Shown: positions 26,975-34,675 of the stretch, in pieces | How positions within the stretch are numbered: position 1 is the stretch's first letter | How the letters are laid out: each line of letters begins with the position of its first letter | NCBI GenBank assembly: GCA_947493005.1 | Contig: CANLOY010000005.1 | Coordinates: 338,184 to 402,183, forward strand | Origin: an uncultured Roseivirga sp. | GTDB lineage: Bacteria; Bacteroidota; Bacteroidia; Cytophagales; Cyclobacteriaceae | DNA length: 64,000 bases | Reading direction: 5' to 3' | Notes under the pieces: generated by a model | What the model was told of the DNA's origin: nothing | Databases searched by the model: none | Seen by the model: only the letters and a program-made list of their open reading frames with translations | Position numbers and translations under genes: made by a program

Positions 26975-28486
26975 TTACATCCACTCTCGTGGGTCGCTTT
27001 CAATCCTATAGAGAATGAAATTCTCAAGTACTTCAGCTTGGTCTAAATCAAGAAATGGGATTTTCACAGAACCGGCTGCGGTTGACAAAACTATAGTAGC
27101 AATCTTCTTTCTTCTTTGGTACCAACTCTGTTTAATTTCAACAGATTGAACTTTATACAGCTGTATAAGTTCATGAATATGCCCGAAGGTACCTCTGTTG
27201 TTTTTCAATAGTTCATCATTAACCTCAAAAGAACGTTTTCTATAATATAGGCTAACCACAAGCCAAATTGCAACTCCCCAAATAAGGAAGTACAATGCTT
27301 GCCAATCTATATAGAAGTAGCTGATTACTCCTCCTATAAGTGTTGGAAATAAGCCCAGGAAAATAAAAAGTCTATACTTCAGTAGCTTACTTACTTTGTT
27401 TTTCTCTTCGGGGCGATAGTATTCCTGAGGAAAAATTGTTTTGGCAATACTGTCAATTTGAGCCTGATAACTACCGGGTACTTTAATTTTTGACTTGAGT
27501 TGGTCTGTTTCTGTACTGCTGGCTTGTTCAATCTTTACAGTGAACATTTTGAATAGCATTCGGATTGGATTATCGGACCAGGATATGATTTGAATTTTCT
27601 TCTTACTTACTGAAATCTCCTCTCTGTTGAGTAAACCTTTGACTAACTTGAGACCATTTTGATGCAGGGATAGTTTGAGTTCATAGTTACTGAGAACAGT
27701 ACTAACCAGTGAATACATAAATGAGATCACTCCTACAATGATTACAGAGGCCAGAAACATAATCCAACCGGTATTAATAATCACATTATCATATTCTGAC
27801 ACCTGATCTGCTATCAATTCGGGTATGTCTTCAGTGATTTCATTCAAAGTGGAAAAGACAAAGGCAAAAAGTAAGCCCATTGACTTTAAGTGATTTTGAC
27901 TGACTCCGACTTTGAAAAGGTCAGAAACAGATAGGTGAAGAATAGTCTCACCTGATTCCTCTTCTAAAAACTCTGTGCTTACCCTTTCTTCTTCGGTTTC
28001 AGGTGCAATTATTTGTGCCTTTTCCTTTAGGATATAGTTTCTTAGTTCTTCAGCATCCTCTTTATCAAGCGCATCAATTGTCAATTCTGACTTTTTTGCT
28101 CCCGCAGTATCTACTTCTAAGCTTACTACTCCAAACATTTGATGTAGTAAGTTCTGCTTAAAGTTAATGCTCTGGATTCGTTCAAAAGGAATATTTGTCT
28201 TGGAACGTTTCAATACTCCCTTATCAATTAGAAATGCGCCCTCTTCTATATGAAAGTAGAACCTGAAATAGGTGAGGACTGAACCGAGGAGGTTGAATAC
28301 AGCAAAACCAATAACGATATAACCTATTATACTGGTTATTTGGTCATTATTCCTCCCAATAACGAAACTGAGGACTAATGGCCACATTGCGCGAATAGTC
28401 GTCTTAACGAACTTTATAAGGATGATACCAATGGCAATTTTAGATTGCCGTTGAGGAGTAAAAAACTTATTCACTGTCGATTCCAT
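26975..28486 (-). CDS. YdbT-like membrane protein with bacterial PH domains
   Basis: With the ATG at 28486 (an upstream TTG at 28504 is less likely) the protein has 503 residues. It has about six transmembrane helices in pairs, and bacterial PH (bPH2) domains: one near residues 70-140 (GVLKRSKTNIPFERIQSINFKQNLLHQMFG), with further copies in the middle and near the C-terminus (LIQLYKVQSVEIKQSWYQRRK). It partners the smaller YdbS-like protein next to it, with a 20-nt overlap. The pair resembles Bacillus YdbS/YdbT, which affect sensitivity to some bacteriocins; the molecular function is not known. Confidence 0.87.
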   Translation of the reverse strand: MESTVNKFFTPQRQSKIAIGIILIKFVKTTIRAMWPLVLSFVIGRNNDQITSIIGYIVIGFAVFNLLGSVLTYFRFYFHIEEGAFLIDKGVLKRSKTNIPFERIQSINFKQNLLHQMFGVVSLEVDTAGAKKSELTIDALDKEDAEELRNYILKEKAQIIAPETEEERVSTEFLEEESGETILHLSVSDLFKVGVSQNHLKSMGLLFAFVFSTLNEITEDIPELIADQVSEYDNVIINTGWIMFLASVIIVGVISFMYSLVSTVLSNYELKLSLHQNGLKLVKGLLNREEISVSKKKIQIISWSDNPIRMLFKMFTVKIEQASSTETDQLKSKIKVPGSYQAQIDSIAKTIFPQEYYRPEEKNKVSKLLKYRLFIFLGLFPTLIGGVISYFYIDWQALYFLIWGVAIWLVVSLYYRKRSFEVNDELLKNNRGTFGHIHELIQLYKVQSVEIKQSWYQRRKKIATIVLSTAAGSVKIPFLDLDQAEVLENFILYRIESDPREWM

Positions 28487-29006
28487 CCAGTGCCGTTTTG
28501 CCAAGTATATATTCTTTTAATCTGGTAGCAGTATCTTCGGGAAGCCCTGGGATTACTAAATCACTACTCTGGCCACCAGCTGTAAAAATCTTCAGACTAT
28601 GAAGTTTAAAAAGTCTGTCAAGCGGACCTTGCTTTAGCTCAGCATGTTGGATTCTATTGAATGGAATACTGGTTCTTTCCCACCATAAAAGTCCTTTGGT
28701 ATAAATAATGTCTCTTTCTCTTAAAGCATATCTCTTCTTTGGAAATGCCTTTACAGTTACTATCAAATTAAGGAGCCACAAGAATGCAATTGCACCAATG
28801 GAAATGCCATATTCCATTAAAGTGCCTTCAATGTCATTGTTGAAAAAAATAATGCAGAATGCACCAATGATCAATATCAAAAAGAAGATGGCATTGGAGA
28901 GCAGGGTTATTCTTAAATATCCCCTTTCTATTTGATGAAACTCTGCAGACTTAACTTGTGGTAAATCGGCAGGAGAGACGGATAAATTTTGAAAATGTTC
29001 AGTCAT
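28467..29006 (-). CDS. YdbS-like membrane protein with one bacterial PH domain
   Basis: The 179-residue protein has two transmembrane helices (about 38-58 and 68-85) followed by one bPH2 domain: ALRERDIIYTKGLLWWERTS, then IPFNRIQHAELKQGPLDRLF and LKIFTAGGQSSDLVIPGLP. It overlaps the following YdbT-like gene and its start overlaps the DUF5522 stop (ATGA), so all three are one operon. Confidence 0.88.
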   Translation of the reverse strand: MTEHFQNLSVSPADLPQVKSAEFHQIERGYLRITLLSNAIFFLILIIGAFCIIFFNNDIEGTLMEYGISIGAIAFLWLLNLIVTVKAFPKKRYALRERDIIYTKGLLWWERTSIPFNRIQHAELKQGPLDRLFKLHSLKIFTAGGQSSDLVIPGLPEDTATRLKEYILGKTALDGIDSE

Positions 29007-29164
29007 TTCTTAAAGCCATATGGGCAATGCCGGCAACCATTTTGACAGCAATAGCCGCGTTTAGTATGATATAACGCTGTAAAAACCAATTTGCCATCTT
29101 CGCCAATGTAGTAATCTTCGGTTTTACTGACAATGTTTTCCTTCTTGTTTGAATCCCTCGACAT
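29003..29164 (-). CDS. DUF5522 small Cys-rich protein
   Basis: From the ATG at 29164 this protein has 53 residues; the frame stays open upstream, but that part crosses the rocD promoter. It ends TKRGYCCQNGCRHCPYGFK, whose four Cys may bind a metal. This C-terminus matches the DUF5522 family, whose function is unknown. It is translationally coupled to the YdbS-like gene by an ATGA overlap and is divergent from rocD. Confidence 0.83.
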   Translation of the reverse strand: MSRDSNKKENIVSKTEDYYIGEDGKLVFTALYHTKRGYCCQNGCRHCPYGFKK

Positions 29165-29188
29165 CTTTTTAGCCTGAAATAGATTTGA

Positions 29189-29196
29189 TACCTTTG
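29189..29196 (+). promoter_or_regulatory. Putative -7 box of the rocD promoter
   Basis: TACCTTTG matches TAnnTTTG and lies 44 nt before the rocD ATG, in the short divergent gap to the DUF5522 gene. The triplet at the -33 spacing is TTT rather than TTG. Confidence 0.55.
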
Positions 29197-29240
29197 CCGG
29201 ACAAAGTTGTTTTTTGAAGCAGTAAATTAAGTAAACTATT

Positions 29241-30482
29241 ATGGAATTAGTACAAACCAGCAACGAAGCGATTGCATTAGAGGATAAGTATGGAGCACAT
29301 AACTACCATCCACTACCAGTTGTGCTGGCAAAGGGAGAAGGTGTTTATGTGTGGGATGTTGAAGGAAAGAAATATTTTGATTTTCTATCAGCATATAGCG
29401 CGGTCAATCAAGGGCACTGTCACCCTAGAATTGTTGGAGCTTTAAAAGCACAAGCAGAGACACTTACACTTACTTCAAGGGCTTTCTATAACGATGTCTT
29501 AGGTGTTTATGAGAAGTACATGAGCGAGTATTTTGGTTTCGACAAAATATTGCCAATGAACACAGGAGCAGAAGCGGTTGAAACAGCAATTAAGCTTTGT
29601 AGAAAGTGGGCCTATGAGAAAAAAGGGATTAGTGAAAATGAGGCAAAAATAATTGTTTGCGAAAACAACTTCCATGGTAGAACTACAACGATAATTTCGT
29701 TTTCTAATGATGAAGATGCGCGCAAGAACTTTGGACCCTACACAAGTGGTTTTATCAAGATTCCATATAATGACATTGAAGCTTTAAAAACTGCGTTGAG
29801 CGAAGAAAATGTTGCTGGATTTCTTGTTGAGCCCATTCAGGGTGAAGCAGGGGTGTTTGTTCCCGATGAAGGATATTTGGCTGAAGCCAATAAAATCTGT
29901 AAGGAAAATAATGTGCTTTTTATTGCAGATGAGGTGCAAACTGGTATAGCAAGAACCGGGGAGTTACTAGCTTGTAATTATGAAGAAGTTAACCCTGATA
30001 TTTTGATTTTGGGTAAAGCAGTTTCAGGAGGCGTATATCCGGTTTCTGCGGTTCTCGCCAACAACCCTATCATGGAAGTGATTAAGCCAGGACAACATGG
30101 TAGTACTTTTGGAGGAAACCCCCTGGCAGCCAAAGTAGCAATGGCAGCGTTAGATGTTGTTAAGGACGAGAAACTGGCTGAAAATGCAAAGTGCCTAGGT
30201 GATATCTTCAGAAAGAGGATGAATGCATTTATAGAAACTACAGACCTTGTAACTAAGGTAAGAGGTAAAGGGTTGCTGAATGCGATTTTGATTAACGACA
30301 CTCCAGAGAGCTCAACTGCTTGGGATATATGCGTTGCACTTAAAGAAAACGGATTACTCGCCAAGCCAACTCATGGAAATATCATTCGTTTTGCCCCACC
30401 ACTTGTGATGACTGAAGACGAATTACATGAGTGCTGTGATATTATAGAGAAAACTGTTAGAGACTTTGTGAAGAAGGGATAA
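29241..30482 (+). CDS. rocD: Ornithine aminotransferase
   Basis: This PLP enzyme moves the delta-amino group of ornithine to 2-oxoglutarate, giving glutamate-5-semialdehyde in arginine and ornithine breakdown. The 413 residues match the family. Seen: [35 protein letters not shown], the [19 protein letters not shown] segment, [12 protein letters not shown], and the PLP-binding Lys259 in [17 protein letters not shown]. Specificity for ornithine rather than acetylornithine is supported by the [10 protein letters not shown] start typical of RocD. Confidence 0.96.
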   Translation: MELVQTSNEAIALEDKYGAHNYHPLPVVLAKGEGVYVWDVEGKKYFDFLSAYSAVNQGHCHPRIVGALKAQAETLTLTSRAFYNDVLGVYEKYMSEYFGFDKILPMNTGAEAVETAIKLCRKWAYEKKGISENEAKIIVCENNFHGRTTTIISFSNDEDARKNFGPYTSGFIKIPYNDIEALKTALSEENVAGFLVEPIQGEAGVFVPDEGYLAEANKICKENNVLFIADEVQTGIARTGELLACNYEEVNPDILILGKAVSGGVYPVSAVLANNPIMEVIKPGQHGSTFGGNPLAAKVAMAALDVVKDEKLAENAKCLGDIFRKRMNAFIETTDLVTKVRGKGLLNAILINDTPESSTAWDICVALKENGLLAKPTHGNIIRFAPPLVMTEDELHECCDIIEKTVRDFVKKG

Positions 30483-30599
30483 ACATATACAGAAAAGCTT
30501 TATAGTTAAACTGCAAAGTTTTTTTGTTGCTTTTGAAACATTCTGCGATAATGTGGTAGGGTATTTGTAAAGGTACCTGTCTTATAACAAATCGGCACT

Positions 30600-30809
30600 A
30601 TGCTAACCTCGGCTAAGAGAAAAATATTAAACATTGTATGTATTATGATGGCTATAGCCTCATTGTCATACGGTCTGGTTTTGAAGTATGCTACATCTCC
30701 ATCTGATGATGTATTGGTTCAGGAAAAACCGGAGAACAATGAAGAGTTAATCACTGTAGAACATGATATAGTGTTTACCTCTAATGATTTGATGACTAAT
30801 CAGGATTAA
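30600..30809 (+). CDS. Small single-helix membrane protein, unknown
   Basis: The 69-residue protein has one transmembrane segment (about 9-28), then an acidic tail (PSDDVLVQEKPENNEELITVEHD). No family is recognised. A terminator follows after about 18 nt. It is kept as a gene because of the ATG, the plausible membrane topology and the terminator, but the coding call is moderate. Confidence 0.5.
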   Translation: MLTSAKRKILNIVCIMMAIASLSYGLVLKYATSPSDDVLVQEKPENNEELITVEHDIVFTSNDLMTNQD

Positions 30810-30827
30810 TAGAGAATAATTAATTTT

Positions 30828-30856
30828 AAAAAAGGGGACTTGATGTCCCTTTTTTT
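30828..30856 (+). terminator. Rho-independent terminator before the kinase gene
   Basis: AAAAAAGGG (30828-30836) pairs with CCCTTTTTT (30848-30856) and is followed by further T. It separates the small membrane protein gene from the two-component system. Confidence 0.8.
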
Positions 30857-30903
30857 ATACATTCTATTTTGACTATCTTCAAAGACACCAAAACATTTAT
30901 TGC

Positions 30904-32856
30904 TTGAAAAAAATAGTCCTGATTTTAATATTGGTGGGTATTTTATTCCCTTATCTAATCTCTTTTTCACAAACCAATACCCCAGATGATCTGGAGAAAA
31001 TAAAACTTCGGGCAGAGCAGAATTATTATGCACAACCCGATAGTACATACATCCTTGCAGACTCTCTCATTAGTGTATCTACTCAATTAGGCAAAAATGT
31101 TTATGTAGGTGAAGGGTTAAGATTAAAAGGTGTTTATCATCAGTTAAGAGCTGAGTTGGATACTGCCTTTTCTTACTTTCAACAAGCGGGTGAAATTTTC
31201 AGGTCTTTAAATGATTCAACAAGATTGCCCAGAGCACTTTTATCAGAAGCGCTTATGGATATCAGCCTAGGTAGATATGCAGTTGCTCTGGAAAAGTGTA
31301 TGGAGGCAAAATCTATTTCAGAGCTTGTTAAACTGGAGCCTTTTAGATTAAGAGCGATAGCTGAAATAGCAAGGATTTATTCGTTTCAAGGTAATCATGC
31401 AAAAGCGCTGGAAGAATGTCAATACTATTATAGTCAGGTAAAGAATTCTGAAGACCTTAATCAGTTGGCAACTTCTTTAAGTTACTTGTCCGTTGAGTTT
31501 ATGCATCTAAAGGTTCATGATAGTAGCCTTTACTATCTGGAAAAAAATTTGGCAGTGCAATCTGAACTAAGAAACCCAGTTGGTGTGGGGGCTGCACTTC
31601 AAAATATGGCAAGTGTATATCTCGAAATGAAAGACACAATAGCTTCGAATCAAAAGTTTAGAGAGTCATTAGTTGAATATCGTAAAGTCGGATTTGGTCA
31701 GGGTATAGCTCAAGTTCAGCTAAACATAGCCTCTTCTCTTGCCAGAGCAGGCAAGTATAGAGAAGCAGTTCCAGTAATTGAAGAGGGAGTCGTATATGCC
31801 AAACCTTTGGGAGATTTAAGACTATTGAGGGCACAGTATCAGTTACAATCTGAGGTGTATGAAAAAACAGGCTCATTTAGGAAAGCATTGATGGCACATA
31901 AGAATTATGCTGCGTTAAATGATTCCCTTTCTAATGCTGACAAGCAACGCACTATAAATGAACTACTGACGAAATATGAAACTCAGGAAAAAGAGCAAAG
32001 AATAGAAGTTCAAAATGAGCGGTTGGACAAGCAAGAAGCGGAGCTTCAAAGGAAACAAGTAATTATAGTTGGACTAATAGTGCTATCAGTAATGGTAGTT
32101 TTGCTTATTAGAATCAGAGCGAGTAAGAAACAGGCTTTAATTCAGAAAGAAGGAGAACTTAAACTTCGCGAAGCAGAGATTAATGCGGTAATCAATTCTC
32201 AGGAAAAGGAAAGGAATCGATTTGCAAGAGATTTACATGATGGGTTCGGACAGCTGATTTCAGTACTTAAGCTCAATTTGTCTCAGCTAAATGAAGTGAC
32301 AAATAAAGATGTAGAGAAGAGAGATGAAATTTTTAAAAATGGGGAATCAGTTATAAATGAGATGTATAGTGAACTTCGGAATATATGTTTCGATTTAATG
32401 CCTCAGACTCTAGTGAAGCGTGGAATTACCTCTGCATTGAAAGAGTTTGGCTCCAGAATTAACCAAAACACAAAAGTCAATTGTGAAGTGTTGGTTTTCG
32501 ATAATAATGAGAGATTACCTGAGCTTGTAGAAATAAGTCTTTTCAGAATTACACAGGAATGGGTCAATAATGTGCTTAAGTATGCTGGTGCAGACACTAT
32601 AACTATCCAGTTGACCAGAGAAGATGGGGAGGCTACACTAACCATTGAAGATAATGGAACAGGTTTCGATTCGCAGGATTTCTACAAAGGAAAAGGTAAT
32701 GGGTGGAGAAATATACAAACACGCTTAAATCAGGTTGGAGGAGAGTTTGATCTGGACACTAGACAAGGCGTGAAAGGAAGTATGGTTACGGTGAATGTAT
32801 ACTTGAAGGAGGGCATAATACCCATTGGTACGGATATGGAAATGACCGGAAGCTAG
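30904..32856 (+). CDS. TPR sensor histidine kinase (HisKA_3 type)
   Basis: This 650-residue kinase has a signal peptide (about 1-22), a periplasmic region of TPR-like repeats (about 30-345), a short coiled coil, a transmembrane helix (about 383-402), a second coiled coil, then a HisKA_3 dimerisation domain with phospho-acceptor His445 in ARDLHDGFGQ. The HATPase domain has WVNNVLKYAGAD (N box) and TIEDNGTGFD (G1). The start is TTG: no in-frame ATG lies nearby and the TTG gives a clean signal peptide. A response regulator gene begins 87 nt downstream. The signal sensed is unknown; TPR sensing domains usually bind peptides or proteins. Confidence 0.93.
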   Translation: MKKIVLILILVGILFPYLISFSQTNTPDDLEKIKLRAEQNYYAQPDSTYILADSLISVSTQLGKNVYVGEGLRLKGVYHQLRAELDTAFSYFQQAGEIFRSLNDSTRLPRALLSEALMDISLGRYAVALEKCMEAKSISELVKLEPFRLRAIAEIARIYSFQGNHAKALEECQYYYSQVKNSEDLNQLATSLSYLSVEFMHLKVHDSSLYYLEKNLAVQSELRNPVGVGAALQNMASVYLEMKDTIASNQKFRESLVEYRKVGFGQGIAQVQLNIASSLARAGKYREAVPVIEEGVVYAKPLGDLRLLRAQYQLQSEVYEKTGSFRKALMAHKNYAALNDSLSNADKQRTINELLTKYETQEKEQRIEVQNERLDKQEAELQRKQVIIVGLIVLSVMVVLLIRIRASKKQALIQKEGELKLREAEINAVINSQEKERNRFARDLHDGFGQLISVLKLNLSQLNEVTNKDVEKRDEIFKNGESVINEMYSELRNICFDLMPQTLVKRGITSALKEFGSRINQNTKVNCEVLVFDNNERLPELVEISLFRITQEWVNNVLKYAGADTITIQLTREDGEATLTIEDNGTGFDSQDFYKGKGNGWRNIQTRLNQVGGEFDLDTRQGVKGSMVTVNVYLKEGIIPIGTDMEMTGS

Positions 32857-32943
32857 GATAGTTTCAATTCAAGGCATTAGAGATTTTTGTCTTGTATGAA
32901 TTGGCTTTCCAGTATTAGAACGGTTTCTAAAAGAGCGACAACA

Positions 32944-33561
32944 ATGAAGATAATTTTAGTCGATGATCACAGTCTTGTTCTGGATGGTATCAAGAAACTA
33001 CTAGAAGAAGATGATATGTTGGAAGTTTTAGACACTCAAGGTAACGTTCCTGATGCAATCAGGTCAATAGATAAGCACAAACCTGAGTTGGTAATTACGG
33101 ACTACAGTATGGGGGACGATGATGGCTTGGGGCTCATTCAAAAAACCAGGAGACTTTACCCTGATATGAAGTTCATTATGCTAAGTATGCATGATGAAGC
33201 TCATTTGGTAAAAGAAGTGCTCAAGGAGGGAGTCAATGGTTATGTACTTAAAAAAGATACTAAAGAAGAGCTACTAGAAGCCATCTATGCTGTAAGAGCG
33301 GGTAAAATGTACCTTTCTAATGATATCAATGCAATGCTTGTGAAAAGCCTTTATGAGCCTGATGAAGGTAAACTATTGACCGCTCGAGAAAGGGAAGTCT
33401 TACACTTAATAGCTAAAGAATATTCCAATAAACAGATTGCTGAAGAACTGTTTATTAGCGAAAGAACAGTTGAAACACACCGGAAAAATATTTTCCGTAA
33501 AACAAAAACCAATACCATAGTAGGGCTTATCAAATTTGCCTACGCCAACAACCTAATTTAA
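32944..33561 (+). CDS. NarL/FixJ-type response regulator
   Basis: From the ATG at 32944 (upstream in-frame TTG and ATG are less likely) the protein has 205 residues. It has a receiver domain with acidic pair DD at 6-7, phospho-acceptor Asp53 in VITDYSMGDDDG and Lys in LKKDTKEE. A LuxR-type helix-turn-helix follows in the last 60 residues (LTAREREVLHLIAKEYSNK, then RTVETHRKNIFRKT). It is the likely partner of the TPR kinase just upstream. It is a candidate to act on the ACGGAT elements at 34-46 kb, but that is inference from proximity. Confidence 0.94.
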   Translation: MKIILVDDHSLVLDGIKKLLEEDDMLEVLDTQGNVPDAIRSIDKHKPELVITDYSMGDDDGLGLIQKTRRLYPDMKFIMLSMHDEAHLVKEVLKEGVNGYVLKKDTKEELLEAIYAVRAGKMYLSNDINAMLVKSLYEPDEGKLLTAREREVLHLIAKEYSNKQIAEELFISERTVETHRKNIFRKTKTNTIVGLIKFAYANNLI

Positions 33562-33563
33562 TC

Positions 33564-34001
33564 GTGAACATTCTCAAGTCGCTTTACTGTAATCAATATT
33601 ACGAGTTGAAGCCCAAGGGTAAAGAAGCCTCTGCTCGTACTATGGGTACCAGGCTATTGGGAATTTGTCTCTCTATCAATTTTATTCTATTGATAGTGCT
33701 TTTAATGAACTTTATACCTGATTTTGCAGATGCGTTTGCCGATAGCATTAAAGATGTTTTTGGTAGAAAGAATGGGAGAGCATTGGGTAAAATAGTAGCG
33801 GTAATACCTTTTCTGATTTTTCTCCCTTTGGTAAGATATACACTTGGTACACAAAAAAGCTACCAAAGCACTATAAACCAATTCGAGAATCAGTCAAAAG
33901 ATTCGCAAAGAAAGATATCCAGAAGAGGGCTCATTTTTGCAATTGTATCTTTTGCAAGCCTTTTCATAGCTACAACCCTTGCTATGATATTCCTGGCATA
34001 A
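33564..34001 (+). CDS. Small membrane protein after the response regulator
   Basis: The 145-residue protein starts with GTG 2 nt after the response-regulator stop, so it is probably in the same operon. It has three hydrophobic segments (about 29-49, 74-92 and 122-144) and a polar loop (KSYQSTINQFENQSKDSQRK). No family is recognised. It may be an accessory membrane part of the two-component system. Confidence 0.6.
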   Translation: MNILKSLYCNQYYELKPKGKEASARTMGTRLLGICLSINFILLIVLLMNFIPDFADAFADSIKDVFGRKNGRALGKIVAVIPFLIFLPLVRYTLGTQKSYQSTINQFENQSKDSQRKISRRGLIFAIVSFASLFIATTLAMIFLA

Positions 34002-34004
34002 GTT

Positions 34005-34033
34005 ATCCGTGCCAGTACGGATGAATAAACCCC
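34005..34033 (+). promoter_or_regulatory. ACGGAT element, copy 1 (dyad ATCCGT-N6-ACGGAT)
   Basis: ATCCGT (34005-34010) and ACGGAT (34017-34022) form a perfect inverted repeat and are followed by GAAT and AAACCCC. The element ends 58 nt before the ATG of the 193-residue secreted protein. It shares AGYACGGAT-N4-AAACMCC with the copies at 37675, 43741 and 45521. Confidence 0.7.
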
Positions 34034-34091
34034 ATAACGCAAGTATTTAATCACTCTACATAGGTGGTGATCTTTGAGTAAAATCAAGATC

Positions 34092-34673
34092 ATGAGGTTA
34101 ATTGTCTGCTTTTTCATATTTGCCACTGTAACAATGAGTTCGGTTGCACAAAGCCAAAAAGAGGATATCAAGTCAACTTTGCTCGATGGTTACTTCAAAT
34201 TTCTTGGAGACCAGAAAATTTCAAAAGCGCTGGATTATATACATCCAGACCTTATTAACATGTTGGGTAAGCAAACTTTTGAAGAGCAGTACAGGCAACT
34301 CTTTAATAACCCTGGAATAAGGGTTTCTATGAAAGCTTTTTCAGTAGATACAGTTAGCCCTGTCTACCGGTACCAGCAAGAGAACTATGTTCTCGTGGCT
34401 TATAGCTTCAAAATGACATTTGTGGTAGACATGTCCAATGATAAAGATGGTGTATTACATGATGTCCTACTGGCAAATTATAAAAGTCAGTTCGGAGCCA
34501 GAAATGTTACTTCTAAGGCGGAAGGAACATATGTGATTGACGTGAAACGAGAGATGTTCGCGATAGATAGTGATAAGTTTGAAGGTTGGAAGTTTCTTGA
34601 TTTTGAAGAAGGAATGAAGGTTATAATCGTCAACATGATTCCAGAAGAAGTATTTGAACATTTTAATAAATAG
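34092..34673 (+). CDS. Secreted protein of unknown function
   Basis: An upstream in-frame TTG exists at 34074, but the ATG at 34092 gives a clean signal peptide (RLIVCFFIFATVTMSSVAQS). The 193-residue protein is mixed alpha/beta: a helical start (LLDGYFKFLGDQKISKALDYIHPDLINML), then beta strands with FSVDTVSPVYRYQQENY and YVIDVKREMFAIDSDKFEG. The overall pattern is that of a small NTF2-like fold, but no family is recognised. The next gene begins 2 nt after its stop. Copy 1 of the ACGGAT element precedes it. Confidence 0.7.
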   Translation: MRLIVCFFIFATVTMSSVAQSQKEDIKSTLLDGYFKFLGDQKISKALDYIHPDLINMLGKQTFEEQYRQLFNNPGIRVSMKAFSVDTVSPVYRYQQENYVLVAYSFKMTFVVDMSNDKDGVLHDVLLANYKSQFGARNVTSKAEGTYVIDVKREMFAIDSDKFEGWKFLDFEEGMKVIIVNMIPEEVFEHFNK

Positions 34674-34675
34674 CC

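Noticed and set aside
28487..28504. TTG start for the YdbT-like gene
   Set aside because: The ATG six codons later (28486) gives the same protein with a smaller overlap of 20 nt.
32820..32842. GGTACGGAT-ATGG-AAATGACC at the end of the histidine kinase gene
   Set aside because: It lies in coding sequence, lacks the CCCC end and is about 100 nt before the response-regulator start; kept only as a possible chance match.
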